A DNA stretch of 64,000 nt from Methylobacterium planeticum. Lineage in GTDB: Bacteria > Pseudomonadota > Alphaproteobacteria > Rhizobiales > Beijerinckiaceae. Positions 27,876 to 38,294 of the stretch are shown here, piece after piece. A model generated the notes under the pieces. The model saw only the letters and a program-made list of their open reading frames with translations, did no database searches and was not told the DNA's origin. The stretch is taken from the NCBI RefSeq assembly GCF_008806345.1, contig NZ_VZZJ01000001.1, positions 62,001 through 126,000 on the forward strand. Direction: 5' to 3'. A program made the translations under genes and the position numbers. Position 1 is the stretch's first letter. Every line of letters starts with the position of its first letter.

Positions 27876-29033
27876 ATGGACTTTCTCAACGCCATGGGCG
27901 GCACCGCTGCCGGCTTCTTCGGCGCCGTGATTCCGTTCCTCATCGTGCTCACCATCGTGGTGTTCGTGCACGAGATGGGACACTTTCTCGTCGGCCGATG
28001 GTGCGGCGTCGGCGTGAACGCCTTCTCGATCGGTTTCGGGCCGGAGATCTTCGGCTTCAACGATCGCCACGGCACGCGCTGGAAGCTCTGCGCGATCCCC
28101 CTCGGCGGGTATGTCAAATTCTTCGGCGATGCGAACGGGGCGAGCGTGCCGGCCCCCGAGGTCGTGGCCCGCATGACCCCGCAGGAACGGGCGATCAGCT
28201 TCCCGACGCAACCCGTGGGTAAACGCGCGGCCATCGTTGCGGCCGGACCGATCGCCAACTTCATCCTGGCAATCGCCCTCTTCAGCGGCGCCATCTGGCT
28301 CGGGGGGCGCTACGAGCTGCCGCCGCGCGTCGAGGCCGTCATGCCGAACAGCGCGGCCGCGCGCGCCGGTTTCGAGCCCGGCGACATCATCAAGGCGATC
28401 GACGGCAGCCCGATCACCAATTTCATCGCGATGCAGCGTACGGTCTCGTCGAGCGCGGACTCGACGCTGGCCTTCACGATCGAGCGCGCCGGCGAGGAGA
28501 AGACGCTCACGGCGACGCCGGAAGTCTACGAGGAGCGCACGCCCTTCGGCCGGCACCGTCTCGGCCGCCTCGGCATTCAGGGTCCCAAGGGGACGGAGGC
28601 GAAGCTCGTCCAGTACGGGCCGGTCCAGTCGCTTTCGCTCGGCGTCTACGAGACCTATTTCGTGGTCGATCGCACCTTCTCGTATCTCGGCAAGCTGATC
28701 ACGGGACGCGAATCCGCCGACCAGCTCTCCGGTCCGATCGGGATCGCGCGCGTCTCCGGCGAGGTCGCCAAGGTCGGCGGTGTCGGGGGCCTCGTCGGCC
28801 TCGTCGCGCTCCTGTCGGTCTCGATCGGCCTCCTGAACCTGTTCCCGGTTCCCCTCCTGGATGGCGGCCACCTCCTGTTCTACGCCTTCGAGGTGATCCG
28901 CGGCCGGCCGCTGAGCGAGCGTGCTCAGGAGATCGGATTCCGGATCGGCCTCGCCCTCGTGTTGATGCTGATGCTGTTTGCCGCCTGGAACGACATCCTT
29001 AACCTCGGCGCGTCCTGGGGCCGTGGGACATGA
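27876..29033 (+). CDS. rseP: RIP metalloprotease RseP
   Basis: Site-2 intramembrane zinc protease that cleaves anti-sigma factors and signal-peptide remnants. It is 385 residues. The zinc motif is H32-E33-M-G-H36 in the first membrane segment, and the second metal motif is NLFPVPLLDGGH near residue 322. One PDZ domain is at about residues 130-200 (E. coli has two). It is directly upstream of bamA, its normal partner, but separated from dxr by the efflux cassette. Confidence 0.95.
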   Translation: MDFLNAMGGTAAGFFGAVIPFLIVLTIVVFVHEMGHFLVGRWCGVGVNAFSIGFGPEIFGFNDRHGTRWKLCAIPLGGYVKFFGDANGASVPAPEVVARMTPQERAISFPTQPVGKRAAIVAAGPIANFILAIALFSGAIWLGGRYELPPRVEAVMPNSAAARAGFEPGDIIKAIDGSPITNFIAMQRTVSSSADSTLAFTIERAGEEKTLTATPEVYEERTPFGRHRLGRLGIQGPKGTEAKLVQYGPVQSLSLGVYETYFVVDRTFSYLGKLITGRESADQLSGPIGIARVSGEVAKVGGVGGLVGLVALLSVSIGLLNLFPVPLLDGGHLLFYAFEVIRGRPLSERAQEIGFRIGLALVLMLMLFAAWNDILNLGASWGRGT

Positions 29034-29469
29034 GGCCGCTGAGCTGAGGCCATGATCGAGCCGGACCCGCAGAATTGTTTCCTTGCAAGTCCCGGCTCCA
29101 TGTTCGCCTGACCTCGGCCGTAATGTGACCATGATCTCAGGCCGGCCGATGGTTCCGGCGCCACACCGCGACGCAAGGGAGTGTTGACGGTTCCTCAACG
29201 GGGTCGTCATCAGCTCTGGAAATCCTCGCATTTGCGGGGATTTACGGGAAATTCACCCTGTCGGGCGATCCTGTTGAAATCGCCGACAGCGTTAAGTGGC
29301 GCGAAGGCCACGTCCCCTCAAAATCCCCAGGCGCGGCCCCCTCGGAGCGTTTGCTTCCAGGGGGAATCCCGCTAGAAGCTGGGCTGGGACCAGGGGTAGG
29401 ACGGTCGGTTAACGGCCGCCTTCCTGCGGGTGAGAACCCGTGCCGACAATAAAACAGACGGGCGATTAC
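29034..29469. other. Long leader between rseP and bamA
   Basis: About 435 bases without a gene. It is less GC-rich than the flanks and probably carries a bamA promoter. A hairpin with 11-base arms and one T-G pair lies at 29220-29243 (AAATCCTCGCA-TT-TGCGGGGATTT), and a smaller GTTGA/TCAAC repeat is at about 29183-29199. No clear -35/-10 pair was found. Confidence 0.5.
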
Positions 29470-32016
29470 ATGATGTCGATGACGGGGAAGCGCCGGCGTA
29501 AGTCGGTGGAACGGACCATCGTCCTAGTCGCCGCCGCAGCCGCCGGTGTCGTGCTGGGCGGTGCCGCGCAGGCGCAGCAGATCGTCGTCCAGGGCAACAA
29601 GCGCGTGGATTCGGATACGATCCGGTCCTACGTGACGGGCACGGCGTCGGGCTCGAGTGAGGAGGCGCGGCGCAACCTCCTGGCGAGCGGGATGTTCTCG
29701 GACGTCAAGGTCTCTCAGTCCGGCGGCCGGACCCTCGTGACCGTGCGCGAGAACAACCTGATCAACCGCGTCGTCTTCGAGGGCAACAAGAAGGTCGAAA
29801 AGGCCACCCTCGAGGCTGAAGTCGAAGCCAAGGCCCGCGGCTCCTTCAGCACGGCGATCGTCAACGCCGATCTCCAGCGCATCCGCGAGATCTACCGCCG
29901 CGCCGGCCGTGGCACCGCCAAGGTGAGCTACCGCACCGTCGATCTGCCCAACGGCCGCGTCGATGTGATCTACACGATCGATGAGGGCGACAAGACCGGT
30001 ATCGTCGCGATCAACTTCGTAGGCAACCAAGCCTACTCGGAGTCGAAGCTCAAGGATCTGATGAGCTCCTCCGAGATGAACTTCCTCAGCTTCGTCAAGA
30101 CCTCGGACGTCTACGATCCGGACAGAATCACCAACGATCTTGACCTCGTGCGCCGCTTCTACCTGAAGAACGGCTACGCCGATTTCCGGGTGGTCAACGC
30201 CGATGCGCGCTACGTCGAAGGCGAGCAGAACGGCTGGATCATCACCGTCACGGTGGAAGAGGGTGAGCAGTACCGGGTGGGTGCAGTGGCGATCGACTCG
30301 CGCCTGCCGGGCCTCAACACCCAGAGCCTTGATGGCGAGGTTCGCGCGGCTGTGGGCGACGTCTACAACGCCGAGGACGTGGAGAAGACGCTGACCGGCG
30401 TGACCACGCAGGTCGCGCGCCAGGGCTACCCCTTCGCGCAGGTGCGGCCGACGGGCCAGCGCGACCGCGCGACCCATCAGGTGGCGCTCGGCTTCGTGGT
30501 GGAAGATGGCCCGCGCGTTTACGTCGAGCGCATCAACATCCGGGGCAACACCCGCACGCGCGACTACGTCATCCGGCGTGAGCTCGATATCACAGAAGGC
30601 GACGCCTACAATCGGGTCCTGACGGACCGGGCTGAGCGACGCCTGAACGGCCTCGGGTTCTTCAAGAAAGTGCGGTTCTCCAACGAGCCGGGCTCGTCGC
30701 CGGACCGCGTGGTCATCAACATCGATGTCGAGGATCAGCCCACGGGGTCGTTCTCGGTGGCGGGCGGCTACTCCACCCAGGACGGCATCATCGGTGAAGT
30801 CTCGGTGTCCGAGTCGAACTTCCTCGGCCGTGGCCAGTATGTCCGCGTGGCGGGCACGGGCGGACAGTATTCGCGCGGGTTCGATTTCTCGTTCACCGAG
30901 CCGTACTTCCTCGGCTATCGCCTGGCTGCGGGCTTCGACGCCTTCTACAAGTACAGCGATCTGACCCGCTACTCGCGTTACGAGACGACCGTCTATGGCG
31001 GGCAGCTGCGCGTCGGCCTTCCGATCACGGAAGAGTTCGGCATCACGATGCGCTACTCGCTCTACAACACCGAGCTGAAGGTCCCGAACACCCTCAAGAA
31101 GCCGTACAACGACTGCTCCGTGCCGATCCCGGGTTACACCCGCCTCACCAACGGTCAGATCGCGACCGGTGCGCCGGGCGAGCTCGCGGCCTACCCGCTC
31201 TGCGCCTATGACGGTGAGGCCTCGATCGCGCTCAAGGGCTCGCAGGGCAACACGCTGACCTCGCTGGCCGGCCTCACGCTCGCTTACTCGACGCTCGATA
31301 ACATCGGCTCCCCGCGCAACGGCCTCTACGCCGAGCTGAAGCCGGACGTGGCTGGTCTCGGCGGCGACTCCAAGTTCTTCCGCGTGACGGGAGATGCCCG
31401 CTACTACAAGGAGCTCTGGGAGGACGTGGTCGGCTTCGTCCGCATTCAGGGCGGCAACGTCCAGTCGCTCGATGGGAACCCGCTCCGCATCACCGACCAG
31501 TTCTTCCTCGGCCCGTCGCTCGTCCGCGGCTTCGCGCCGAACGGCATCGGCCCGCGCGACGTCGGCATCGCCGACAGCCGCTCGAACGCGATCGGTGGCT
31601 CGACCTACGTCGGTGGTACCGTCGAAGTGCAGTTCCCGATCTGGGGCATTCCGCGCGACCTCGGCCTGAAAGGCGCGGTGTTCGCCGACGCCGGTACCCT
31701 GTTCGGGTATCACGGTCGGCGCACCTTCAACGTCAACGGCGACTCGTTCATCAACGGCGTGGCACCGGGCGGAGCCTGCAGCTTCAACGCCTTCACCATC
31801 GGCGTCGAACCCGAGTGCGTGAACGTCCACGACTCGGCCAAGATCCGCTCCTCGATCGGTGCCTCGATCCTGTGGAACTCGCCGCTCGGCCCGATCCGCT
31901 TCGACTATGCCTACGCCATCTCGAAGGACGAGGGTGTTCGGGTGCCCGGTACCAACTTCCGGGTCGGCAAGGACCAGACGCAGGCGTTCCGGTTCTCCGG
32001 CGGCTCGCGCTTCTAA
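29470..32016 (+). CDS. bamA: Outer membrane protein assembly factor BamA
   Basis: Central insertase for outer-membrane beta-barrels. It is about 848 residues from the ATG at 29470; a GTG at 29440 and an ATG at 29479 are alternatives. A signal peptide ends in GGAAQAQQ. Five POTRA domains follow (first: IVVQGNKRVDSDTIRSYV). The C-terminal barrel has the lid-lock motif LVRGFAPNGIGPRD, GPIRFDYAYAISK and a terminal aromatic residue (GGSRF). It lies between rseP and lpxD in the conserved order. Confidence 0.97.
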   Translation: MMSMTGKRRRKSVERTIVLVAAAAAGVVLGGAAQAQQIVVQGNKRVDSDTIRSYVTGTASGSSEEARRNLLASGMFSDVKVSQSGGRTLVTVRENNLINRVVFEGNKKVEKATLEAEVEAKARGSFSTAIVNADLQRIREIYRRAGRGTAKVSYRTVDLPNGRVDVIYTIDEGDKTGIVAINFVGNQAYSESKLKDLMSSSEMNFLSFVKTSDVYDPDRITNDLDLVRRFYLKNGYADFRVVNADARYVEGEQNGWIITVTVEEGEQYRVGAVAIDSRLPGLNTQSLDGEVRAAVGDVYNAEDVEKTLTGVTTQVARQGYPFAQVRPTGQRDRATHQVALGFVVEDGPRVYVERINIRGNTRTRDYVIRRELDITEGDAYNRVLTDRAERRLNGLGFFKKVRFSNEPGSSPDRVVINIDVEDQPTGSFSVAGGYSTQDGIIGEVSVSESNFLGRGQYVRVAGTGGQYSRGFDFSFTEPYFLGYRLAAGFDAFYKYSDLTRYSRYETTVYGGQLRVGLPITEEFGITMRYSLYNTELKVPNTLKKPYNDCSVPIPGYTRLTNGQIATGAPGELAAYPLCAYDGEASIALKGSQGNTLTSLAGLTLAYSTLDNIGSPRNGLYAELKPDVAGLGGDSKFFRVTGDARYYKELWEDVVGFVRIQGGNVQSLDGNPLRITDQFFLGPSLVRGFAPNGIGPRDVGIADSRSNAIGGSTYVGGTVEVQFPIWGIPRDLGLKGAVFADAGTLFGYHGRRTFNVNGDSFINGVAPGGACSFNAFTIGVEPECVNVHDSAKIRSSIGASILWNSPLGPIRFDYAYAISKDEGVRVPGTNFRVGKDQTQAFRFSGGSRF

Positions 32017-32067
32017 GAAAAGAGGGTCGCGCGCCGAGCCGGAATTCCGGCCGGCGCGTTGTCCGGC

Positions 32068-33129
32068 ATGTCCGATCCCGTCTTCTTCACTGGCCGCATC
32101 AGCCTCAGCCTCGGCGAGATCGCCGAGGCTGCCGGCGTTTCATTGCCGATCGACACCGACCCGGCAGCACGCTTCTCCGGCGCAGCCCCCCTGGAGAGCG
32201 CCGGGCCGAGCGAACTCGCCTACATGGACAATGCGCGCTACGGCGACGCGCTCGCGGCGACCGGGGCAGGGGCCTGCCTCGTCTCGCCGCGTTTCGCCGG
32301 CCGCGTACCGGCGGCGACGATCGCCTTGGTCACGCGCGATCCCTACCGAGCCTACGCGGCGCTTCTCGCCCGAATGCACCCCGACGCGGTGCGCCCGGCG
32401 GCCCTCTTCGGCGCCGACGGTGTCGCGCCGGGCGCCCATGTCCACCCGGAAGCGAGGCTTGAGGACGGCGTGCAGGTCGATCCGGGCGCCGTGATCGGGT
32501 CGGGTGCCGAGATCGGATCGGGCACGGTCATCGGCGCGAACGCCGCGATCGGCCCGAATGTACGGATCGGGCGCGATTGCTCCATCGGATCTAACACGAC
32601 GCTGATCCACGCGCTCGTGGGCAATCGTGTCATCGTCCATCCGGGGGCCCGGATCGGGCAGGACGGCTTCGGCTTTGCGATGGGCATAAGCCACCTGAAG
32701 GTGCCTCAGATCGGCCGCGTGGTGATCCAGGACGATGTCGAGATCGGAGCCAACACGACGATCGATCGGGGCGCGAGCCGCGACACGGTGATCGGGGAGG
32801 GCACCAAGATCGATAACCTGGTGCAGATCGCCCATAACGTCGTGATCGGCCGCCACTGCATCATCGTCTCGGGGGTGGGCATCTCGGGCTCCACCACTCT
32901 GGAGGATTATGTCGTCCTCGGCGGACAGGTCGGGGTCGTCGGCCACCTGCGGATCGGCAAGGGCTCGCAGATCGCGGGATCCTCCAATGTCAATCGCGAT
33001 GTGCCGCCGGGCAGCCGCTGGGGTGGAACGCCCGCGAAGCCTGTTCGCGCTTGGTTCCGCGAATTGACTACGCTCGCGCGATTGGCGGAGCGAGCCGGGC
33101 GGGATGAGCCGGGCGACGGCAAGGATTGA
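32068..33129 (+). CDS. lpxD: UDP-3-O-acylglucosamine N-acyltransferase
   Basis: Third step of lipid A synthesis. It is 353 residues from the ATG at 32068 (an in-frame TTG is 9 bases earlier). The N-terminal uridine-binding domain contains [17 protein letters not shown] left-handed beta-helix of hexapeptide repeats ([20 protein letters not shown]) follows, with the catalytic-His region [12 protein letters not shown]. It is downstream of bamA by 51 bases and upstream of fabZ by 278 gene-free bases. Confidence 0.96.
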   Translation: MSDPVFFTGRISLSLGEIAEAAGVSLPIDTDPAARFSGAAPLESAGPSELAYMDNARYGDALAATGAGACLVSPRFAGRVPAATIALVTRDPYRAYAALLARMHPDAVRPAALFGADGVAPGAHVHPEARLEDGVQVDPGAVIGSGAEIGSGTVIGANAAIGPNVRIGRDCSIGSNTTLIHALVGNRVIVHPGARIGQDGFGFAMGISHLKVPQIGRVVIQDDVEIGANTTIDRGASRDTVIGEGTKIDNLVQIAHNVVIGRHCIIVSGVGISGSTTLEDYVVLGGQVGVVGHLRIGKGSQIAGSSNVNRDVPPGSRWGGTPAKPVRAWFRELTTLARLAERAGRDEPGDGKD

Positions 33130-33407
33130 TCCGGCGGTGATCGTCGGACTTTCAACGCCCTGCGACCATCGATGACGGAAGGTCGGCAGCGGCGCGAAAC
33201 TCGACGAACGCTGTTCTGAGTCCTGAAGCTCAGCCGGAATGCTCTGAAAGTCTCGCCGGGCCTTTGAAATAGGCCGCCGCTGTCACCGATCCATCAGGGC
33301 TTGCTTCCGCCCACTTTTCTGCCGAAGAGGACAGATCAATCGGATGATCGAGCAAGCAGCGTCTGGCGAGCGAGCCAGGGCGGCGGACGGAAGAGGTGCG
33401 AGAATCG

Positions 33408-33872
33408 ATGAGTGAGATGGCGCGTGAGCTCGGCTCGGCCGACATACAGAAGGTGCTCGAGCTCCTCCCCCACCGCTATCCCTTCCTGATGATCGACCGG
33501 ATCATCGACATCGACCGTGACGAGAGCTGCATCGGTATCAAGAACGTCACCATCAACGAACCGCAATTCACCGGGCATTTCCCGGATCTGCCGGTGTTTC
33601 CGGGTGTGCTGCTTATCGAGGGCATGGCGCAGACCGCGGGCGCGATCTGCTGCCGTCACATCATGTCGGACGATCTGCGGACGAAGCAGGTCTTCTTCAT
33701 GACGATCGACAAGTGCAAGTTCCGCAAGCCGGTCGTTCCGGGGGACACGGTTCATTATCATATGAAGAAGCTCAACCAGCGGCGGACCATGTGGTGGTTC
33801 CGCGGCGAGGCCCGTGTCGGTGATGCCCTGGTGGCCGAGGCCGAGATCGGTGCCATGCTGGTGACCGAGTGA
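33408..33872 (+). CDS. fabZ: 3-hydroxyacyl-ACP dehydratase FabZ
   Basis: Hot-dog-fold dehydratase of type II fatty acid synthesis. It is 154 residues from the ATG at 33408 (GGAAGAGG about 14 bases upstream); a GTG at 33396 would overlap that ribosome site. The catalytic His is in [15 protein letters not shown] and the catalytic Glu in [10 protein letters not shown]. The stop overlaps the lpxA start by 4 bases (GTGA). Confidence 0.96.
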   Translation: MSEMARELGSADIQKVLELLPHRYPFLMIDRIIDIDRDESCIGIKNVTINEPQFTGHFPDLPVFPGVLLIEGMAQTAGAICCRHIMSDDLRTKQVFFMTIDKCKFRKPVVPGDTVHYHMKKLNQRRTMWWFRGEARVGDALVAEAEIGAMLVTE

Positions 33873-34681
33873 GCGCCGGGATGATCCATCCGAGCGCCGT
33901 GATCGAAGACGGCGCAACCATCGGCGACGGCGTTCGCATCGGGCCGTTCTGCCATGTCGGTCGCGGCGTCGATCTCGCGGAGGGCTGCGAACTCGTCAGC
34001 CACGTGGTGCTCGCCGGAGACACCCGCATCGGGCCGCGCACCCGCATCTATCCGTTCGCGTCGATCGGTCATCCACCGCAGGACCTGAAATACCGCGGCG
34101 AGGCTTCGACGCTGAGCATCGGGTCGGACTGCGTGATCCGCGAGGGCGTCACCATGAATCCGGGTACCGCCGGTGGCGGCCTCGAGACGGTGGTGGGCGA
34201 TCAGTGCACCTTTCTGGCGAACGCTCATGTGGGCCATGATTGCCGCGTCGGGAGCGGCGTCATCTTCTCGAACAACGTCATGCTCGCCGGGCATTGCAGC
34301 GTCGGTGACTACGCGATCCTCGGCGGTGGTGCCGCGGTGATCCAGTTCGCGCGCGTCGGCGCGCACGCATTCGTCGGTGGTCTGTCGGGGCTCGAGAACG
34401 ACTGCATTCCCTACGGCATGGTCCTGGGCAACCGGGCCTACCTCTCGGGCCTGAACATCATCGGCCTTCAGCGGCGGGGATTCGCGCGGGAGGACATCCA
34501 CGCGCTCCGGCGCGCCTACCGCGCGTTGTTTGCCCTTGAGGGTACGCTTCTGGAGCGTGTCGAGGACGTCGCGGCCGAATTCCAGAAGCATCCGGCCGTG
34601 ACGGAAATCCTCGACTTCATCCGTGCGGGCGGCAAGCGCTCGATCTGCACGCCGCGCGAGACACCCGCGAGCGCGGCCTGA
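33869..34681 (+). CDS. lpxA: UDP-N-acetylglucosamine O-acyltransferase
   Basis: First step of lipid A synthesis. It is 270 residues from a GTG start that overlaps fabZ. Hexapeptide-repeat beta-helix ([20 protein letters not shown]), the substrate motif [15 protein letters not shown] and the catalytic His in NAHVGHDC are present. A helical C-terminal domain follows ([20 protein letters not shown]). It is part of the tightly packed run fabZ-lpxA-lpxI-lpxB. Confidence 0.97.
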   Translation: MSAGMIHPSAVIEDGATIGDGVRIGPFCHVGRGVDLAEGCELVSHVVLAGDTRIGPRTRIYPFASIGHPPQDLKYRGEASTLSIGSDCVIREGVTMNPGTAGGGLETVVGDQCTFLANAHVGHDCRVGSGVIFSNNVMLAGHCSVGDYAILGGGAAVIQFARVGAHAFVGGLSGLENDCIPYGMVLGNRAYLSGLNIIGLQRRGFAREDIHALRRAYRALFALEGTLLERVEDVAAEFQKHPAVTEILDFIRAGGKRSICTPRETPASAA

Positions 34682-34689
34682 ACGGAGCT

Positions 34690-35568
34690 ATGCCGCTCAC
34701 CCCGCGAATGGAGGCGCACTTACCGGCAGACCGGACGCTCGTCCTCGTCGCGGGCGCAGGGCGGCTGCCGGAACTCGTCGCGGCATCCCTCGAACGGGCG
34801 GGCCGTCCATTCAAGGTTCTCGGCGTGCGCGGCTTCACGGATCGCGCGATGCGCCGACGCTCGGACGCGGTCGTCGATCTTCTCGACGTCGCCGGCACCT
34901 TGCGCGTTCTGCGAGACTGGGGACCGGCCGCGGTGGTGGCGGCCGGCGGTGTGGCGCGTCCGAGCCCAGCGGCGATCTTCAACGCGGCGGCTGCGATGCG
35001 CAACCGCGATGCGCTGCGGGCCATCACCAGCGGTGGAGACGACCGGCTGCTCCGCGCCGTACTCGCACTCCTCGAGGCGAACGGCCACAGTGTGCTCGGC
35101 ATCCACGAGGTCGCTCCCGACCTCCTGAGCCCCGAGGGACGCCTCGGCCTTCACGATCCGGACGAGGCCGCGCAGGCTTCGATTGCCACCGGGCGCGCTG
35201 TTCTCGCCGCACTCTCCCCCTTCGATGTCGGTCAGGCCGCTATCATTGCGGCCGACCGGATCGTGGCGGTCGAAGGTCCGGAAGGCACCGATCGGATGCT
35301 CGCGCGGGCGCGTGCGATCACCCGAAAGCCCTTCGGATTCGGACGCCCGCTTCCGGGCGCTGTCCTGGTGAAGGTCTCCAAGATCGGGCAGGATCTCCGG
35401 ATCGACCTTCCGACGATCGGCCCCCAAACGATCCGGGCGGCCGGCGCAGCCGGCTGTGCCGGGATCGCCGTCCAGGCGAACCATACGCTGGTGATCGACC
35501 GGGCGGCGACCATCGCCGCCGCGGACCGCCACGGTCTGTTCCTCTTCGGATTGGGAGCTGACACGTGA
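34690..35568 (+). CDS. lpxI: UDP-2,3-diacylglucosamine diphosphatase LpxI
   Basis: Hydrolyses UDP-diacylglucosamine to lipid X; it replaces LpxH in alphaproteobacteria. It is 292 residues of the DUF1009 family, with VLVAGAGRLPELVAASLERAG at the N-terminus and the C-terminal block CAGIAVQANHTLVIDRAATI. It sits between lpxA and lpxB, and its end overlaps the lpxB start by 4 bases, which supports the role. Confidence 0.95.
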   Translation: MPLTPRMEAHLPADRTLVLVAGAGRLPELVAASLERAGRPFKVLGVRGFTDRAMRRRSDAVVDLLDVAGTLRVLRDWGPAAVVAAGGVARPSPAAIFNAAAAMRNRDALRAITSGGDDRLLRAVLALLEANGHSVLGIHEVAPDLLSPEGRLGLHDPDEAAQASIATGRAVLAALSPFDVGQAAIIAADRIVAVEGPEGTDRMLARARAITRKPFGFGRPLPGAVLVKVSKIGQDLRIDLPTIGPQTIRAAGAAGCAGIAVQANHTLVIDRAATIAAADRHGLFLFGLGADT

Positions 35569-36713
35569 AAGTCTGGCTCGTGGCCGGCGAAGATTCCGGT
35601 GATCAACTCGGCGCCAAACTGATCCGCAGCCTTCGGGAATTGGCGCCCAGGCCGATCGAGTTCGGCGGGGTGGGCGGCGACGCCATGGCGGCGGAGGGGT
35701 TCCACTCGCTGTTCCCGCTCGATGATGTCGCGGTGATGGGCTACCTGCCCGTGCTCGCACGCCTGCGGACACTTCTGCGGCGCATCCGGCAGACGGTGGC
35801 CGACATCGTGGCGGCGCGGCCCGACGTTCTCGTGATCATCGACAGCCCGGGCTTCACCCATGCGGTCGCCAAACGGGTCCGGAAGGCGGCACCCGGAATC
35901 CCCATCGTCGATTACGTCTCGCCGAGCGTCTGGGCATGGCGGCCCTGGCGGGCGGCCGGGATGCGGCCGTTCATCGACCACGTGATGGCACTCCTGCCTT
36001 TCGAACCGGAGGCGCACCGTCGCCTGAACGGGCCAGCCTGTACCTATGTCGGCCACCCGCTGATCGAACGTCTCAGCGAGCTGAGGCCCGATCCCGGAGA
36101 GATCACGCTCCGAGAACGGCGGCCGTGGCAGCTCGTGATTCTTCCGGGCTCCCGCCGCTCTGAAATCGAGCGGCTGATGCCCGTCTTCGGCGAGGCGCTC
36201 AAGCGCGTGCGAGCCCACCTCGGCCCCGTTGAGGCTGTGCTTCCGGCCGTATCGCGGCATCGCTCATTGATCGAGCGGCTCTCAGCGGCTTGGGACAGCC
36301 CGGTGGACGTCGTGCACGGCGAGCAGGCCAAGCTCGAGGCCTTTCGGCGGGCGCGCGCCGCGCTCGCGGCGTCCGGGACCGTCACGCTGGAACTCGCCCT
36401 GTCGGGCGTTCCGATGGTCGTTGCCTACAAGGTCTCGCGCATTGAGGAAGCCGTCGCCCGGCGCCTGATCCAAGTCCCGACCATCGTGCTGCCGAACCTG
36501 ATTCTCGGCGAGAACGCCATGCCGGAGTTCATCCAGGCCGAATGTACGGCCGAAGCGCTCGCAGACGCCCTCGTGCCCCTCGTCGAGGGTGGCGAGGCAC
36601 GCTCGGCTCAGGTGCAGGCACTTGAGCGAATCGATGGGCTCATGCGCTTGTCGGACGGCGACCAGCCCAGTTTGAGCGCCGCCCGGATCGTCCTGGCTTC
36701 GATCGAGCCCTGA
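35565..36713 (+). CDS. lpxB: Lipid-A-disaccharide synthase
   Basis: GT19 glycosyltransferase that joins lipid X to UDP-diacylglucosamine. It is 382 residues from a GTG start overlapping lpxI. The family blocks VAGEDSGDQLGAKLI, VDYVSPSVWAWRPWR, YVGHPLIERL and LPGSRRSEIERLMPVF are present, as is ALAASGTVTLELAL. It is the last gene of the envelope run and is followed by a strong two-way terminator. Confidence 0.97.
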   Translation: MKVWLVAGEDSGDQLGAKLIRSLRELAPRPIEFGGVGGDAMAAEGFHSLFPLDDVAVMGYLPVLARLRTLLRRIRQTVADIVAARPDVLVIIDSPGFTHAVAKRVRKAAPGIPIVDYVSPSVWAWRPWRAAGMRPFIDHVMALLPFEPEAHRRLNGPACTYVGHPLIERLSELRPDPGEITLRERRPWQLVILPGSRRSEIERLMPVFGEALKRVRAHLGPVEAVLPAVSRHRSLIERLSAAWDSPVDVVHGEQAKLEAFRRARAALAASGTVTLELALSGVPMVVAYKVSRIEEAVARRLIQVPTIVLPNLILGENAMPEFIQAECTAEALADALVPLVEGGEARSAQVQALERIDGLMRLSDGDQPSLSAARIVLASIEP

Positions 36714-36741
36714 GCCGGCCATCAGCAATCGGTGGTTCGTC

Positions 36742-36776
36742 ATGCGAGAAGGGAGCGCAACGCTCCCTTCTCGCAT
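36742..36776. terminator. Bidirectional terminator between lpxB and gltA
   Basis: A perfect 16-bp inverted repeat (ATGCGAGAAGGGAGCG at 36742-36757 and its complement at 36761-36776) with a 3-base CAA gap lies between two convergent genes. It is 28 bases after the lpxB stop and 6 bases from the gltA stop. Confidence 0.75.
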
Positions 36777-36782
36777 CGTTCC

Positions 36783-38072
36783 TCAGCCGCGCTGGCTGAT
36801 CGGCACGTATTCCCGCTTGTCGGGTCCGATGTAGAGTTGGCGCGGACGGCCGATCTTCTGGGACGGATCCTCGATCATCTCGGCCCACTGGGCGATCCAG
36901 CCGACGGTGCGTGCCAGGGCGAAGAGCACCGTGAACATATCGGTCGGGAAGCCCATCGCCTTCAGGGTGATGCCCGAGTAGAAATCGATGTTCGGATAGA
37001 GCTTTTTCTCGATGAAGTACTCATCTTTCAAAGCAATCTGCTCAAGTTGCATCGCAACCTCGAGCAGTGGATCATCCTTGATGCCGAGTTCTCCGAGCAC
37101 CTCGTGGGTGGTCTTCTGCATGATCCGCGCACGGGGATCGTAGTTCTTGTAAACGCGATGGCCGAAGCCCATCAGGCGGAAGGGATCGTTCTTGTCCTTG
37201 GCCTTGTCGACATACTGCTTCACACGATCGGGCGTGCCGATCTCCATGAGCATCTTCAGTGCGGCCTCGTTCGCGCCGCCATGCGCGGGCCCCCACAGGC
37301 ACGCGATGCCGGCTGCGATGCAGGCGAAGGGGTTGGCGCCCGATGATCCGGCGAGCCGAACTGTCGAGGTCGACGCGTTCTGCTCGTGATCGGCGTGAAG
37401 GATGAAAATCCGATCGAGCGCGCGAGCAAAGATAGGGTTGACCTGATACTCTTCACAGGGAACGGCGAAGCACATCCTCAGAAAATTTGAGGTGTAATCC
37501 AGCTCGTTCTTGGGATAAACGAAGGGCTGACCGATCGAGTACTTGTATGCCATCGCTGCCAGCGTCGGCATCTTGGCGATCATCCGCAGTGAGGCGATCA
37601 TCCGCTGCTTCTCGTCGGAGATGTCCGTCGAGTCGTGATAGAAGGCCGAGAGCGCGCCCACGCAGGCAACCATCACGGCCATCGGGTGCGCGTCGCGCCG
37701 AAAGCCCTGGAAGAAGCGGTTCATCTGATCATGCACCATCGTGTGGCGCGTGACGCGGTAGTCGAAATCCGCCTTCTGGGCCGGTGTCGGCAACTCGCCG
37801 AAGAGCATGAGGTAGCAGGTCTCGAGGAAGTCGCCCTGCTCGGCGAGCTGCTCGATCGGGTAGCCGCGGTAGAGCAGGACGCCCTCGTCACCGTCGATAT
37901 AGGTGATCTTGGATTCGCAGGATGCCGTCGAGGTGAATCCGGGGTCGAAAGTGAAGACGCCGGTCTTCGCGTGCAGCTTGCCGATGTCGATGACGTGCGG
38001 GCCGATCGTCCCGGTCTTCACCGGAAGGTCGATCTGCTTGTCGTCCACGGTGATGGTGCTGGATGCGCTCAT
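36783..38072 (-). CDS. gltA: Citrate synthase (type II)
   Basis: Condenses acetyl-CoA and oxaloacetate in the TCA cycle. It is 429 residues, the length of hexameric NADH-sensitive Gram-negative enzymes. Catalytic His is in [11 protein letters not shown], the second His in [15 protein letters not shown] and the Asp in [10 protein letters not shown] small N-terminal beta domain precedes the all-helical core. It is downstream of gltX in the same direction, with a gap of 222 bases. Confidence 0.97.
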   Translation of the reverse strand: MSASSTITVDDKQIDLPVKTGTIGPHVIDIGKLHAKTGVFTFDPGFTSTASCESKITYIDGDEGVLLYRGYPIEQLAEQGDFLETCYLMLFGELPTPAQKADFDYRVTRHTMVHDQMNRFFQGFRRDAHPMAVMVACVGALSAFYHDSTDISDEKQRMIASLRMIAKMPTLAAMAYKYSIGQPFVYPKNELDYTSNFLRMCFAVPCEEYQVNPIFARALDRIFILHADHEQNASTSTVRLAGSSGANPFACIAAGIACLWGPAHGGANEAALKMLMEIGTPDRVKQYVDKAKDKNDPFRLMGFGHRVYKNYDPRARIMQKTTHEVLGELGIKDDPLLEVAMQLEQIALKDEYFIEKKLYPNIDFYSGITLKAMGFPTDMFTVLFALARTVGWIAQWAEMIEDPSQKIGRPRQLYIGPDKREYVPISQRG

Positions 38073-38294
38073 GGAGACGTGGACCCTTTCCTAGCAACAG
38101 GACGGCGCCGGCCCGGGCGGCGACGTGAGCCTTGGCCCGGGTCCGGGGCGGAACGGCAGCATTGCTGCAGTTGCTCACAGGACCATCGGGTTAGCGGATC
38201 AACTCCCCGCCATCAACGGGCCGGGTGACATCCGCTTCTGAACACCAAGCGAAATCCAGGCCGAGATCCACCCGGCCGGGCTGCGCCATGACGT

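Noticed and set aside
29183..29212. TTGACG-N17-TCATCA before bamA as a promoter
   Set aside because: The -10 match is poor and the site is nearly 260 bases from the start codon, so it was left as a mention within the intergenic entry.
29524..31830. 768-codon antisense frame within bamA
   Set aside because: It is entirely opposite the well-supported bamA gene, and its composition is typical of a GC-rich shadow frame with no domain.
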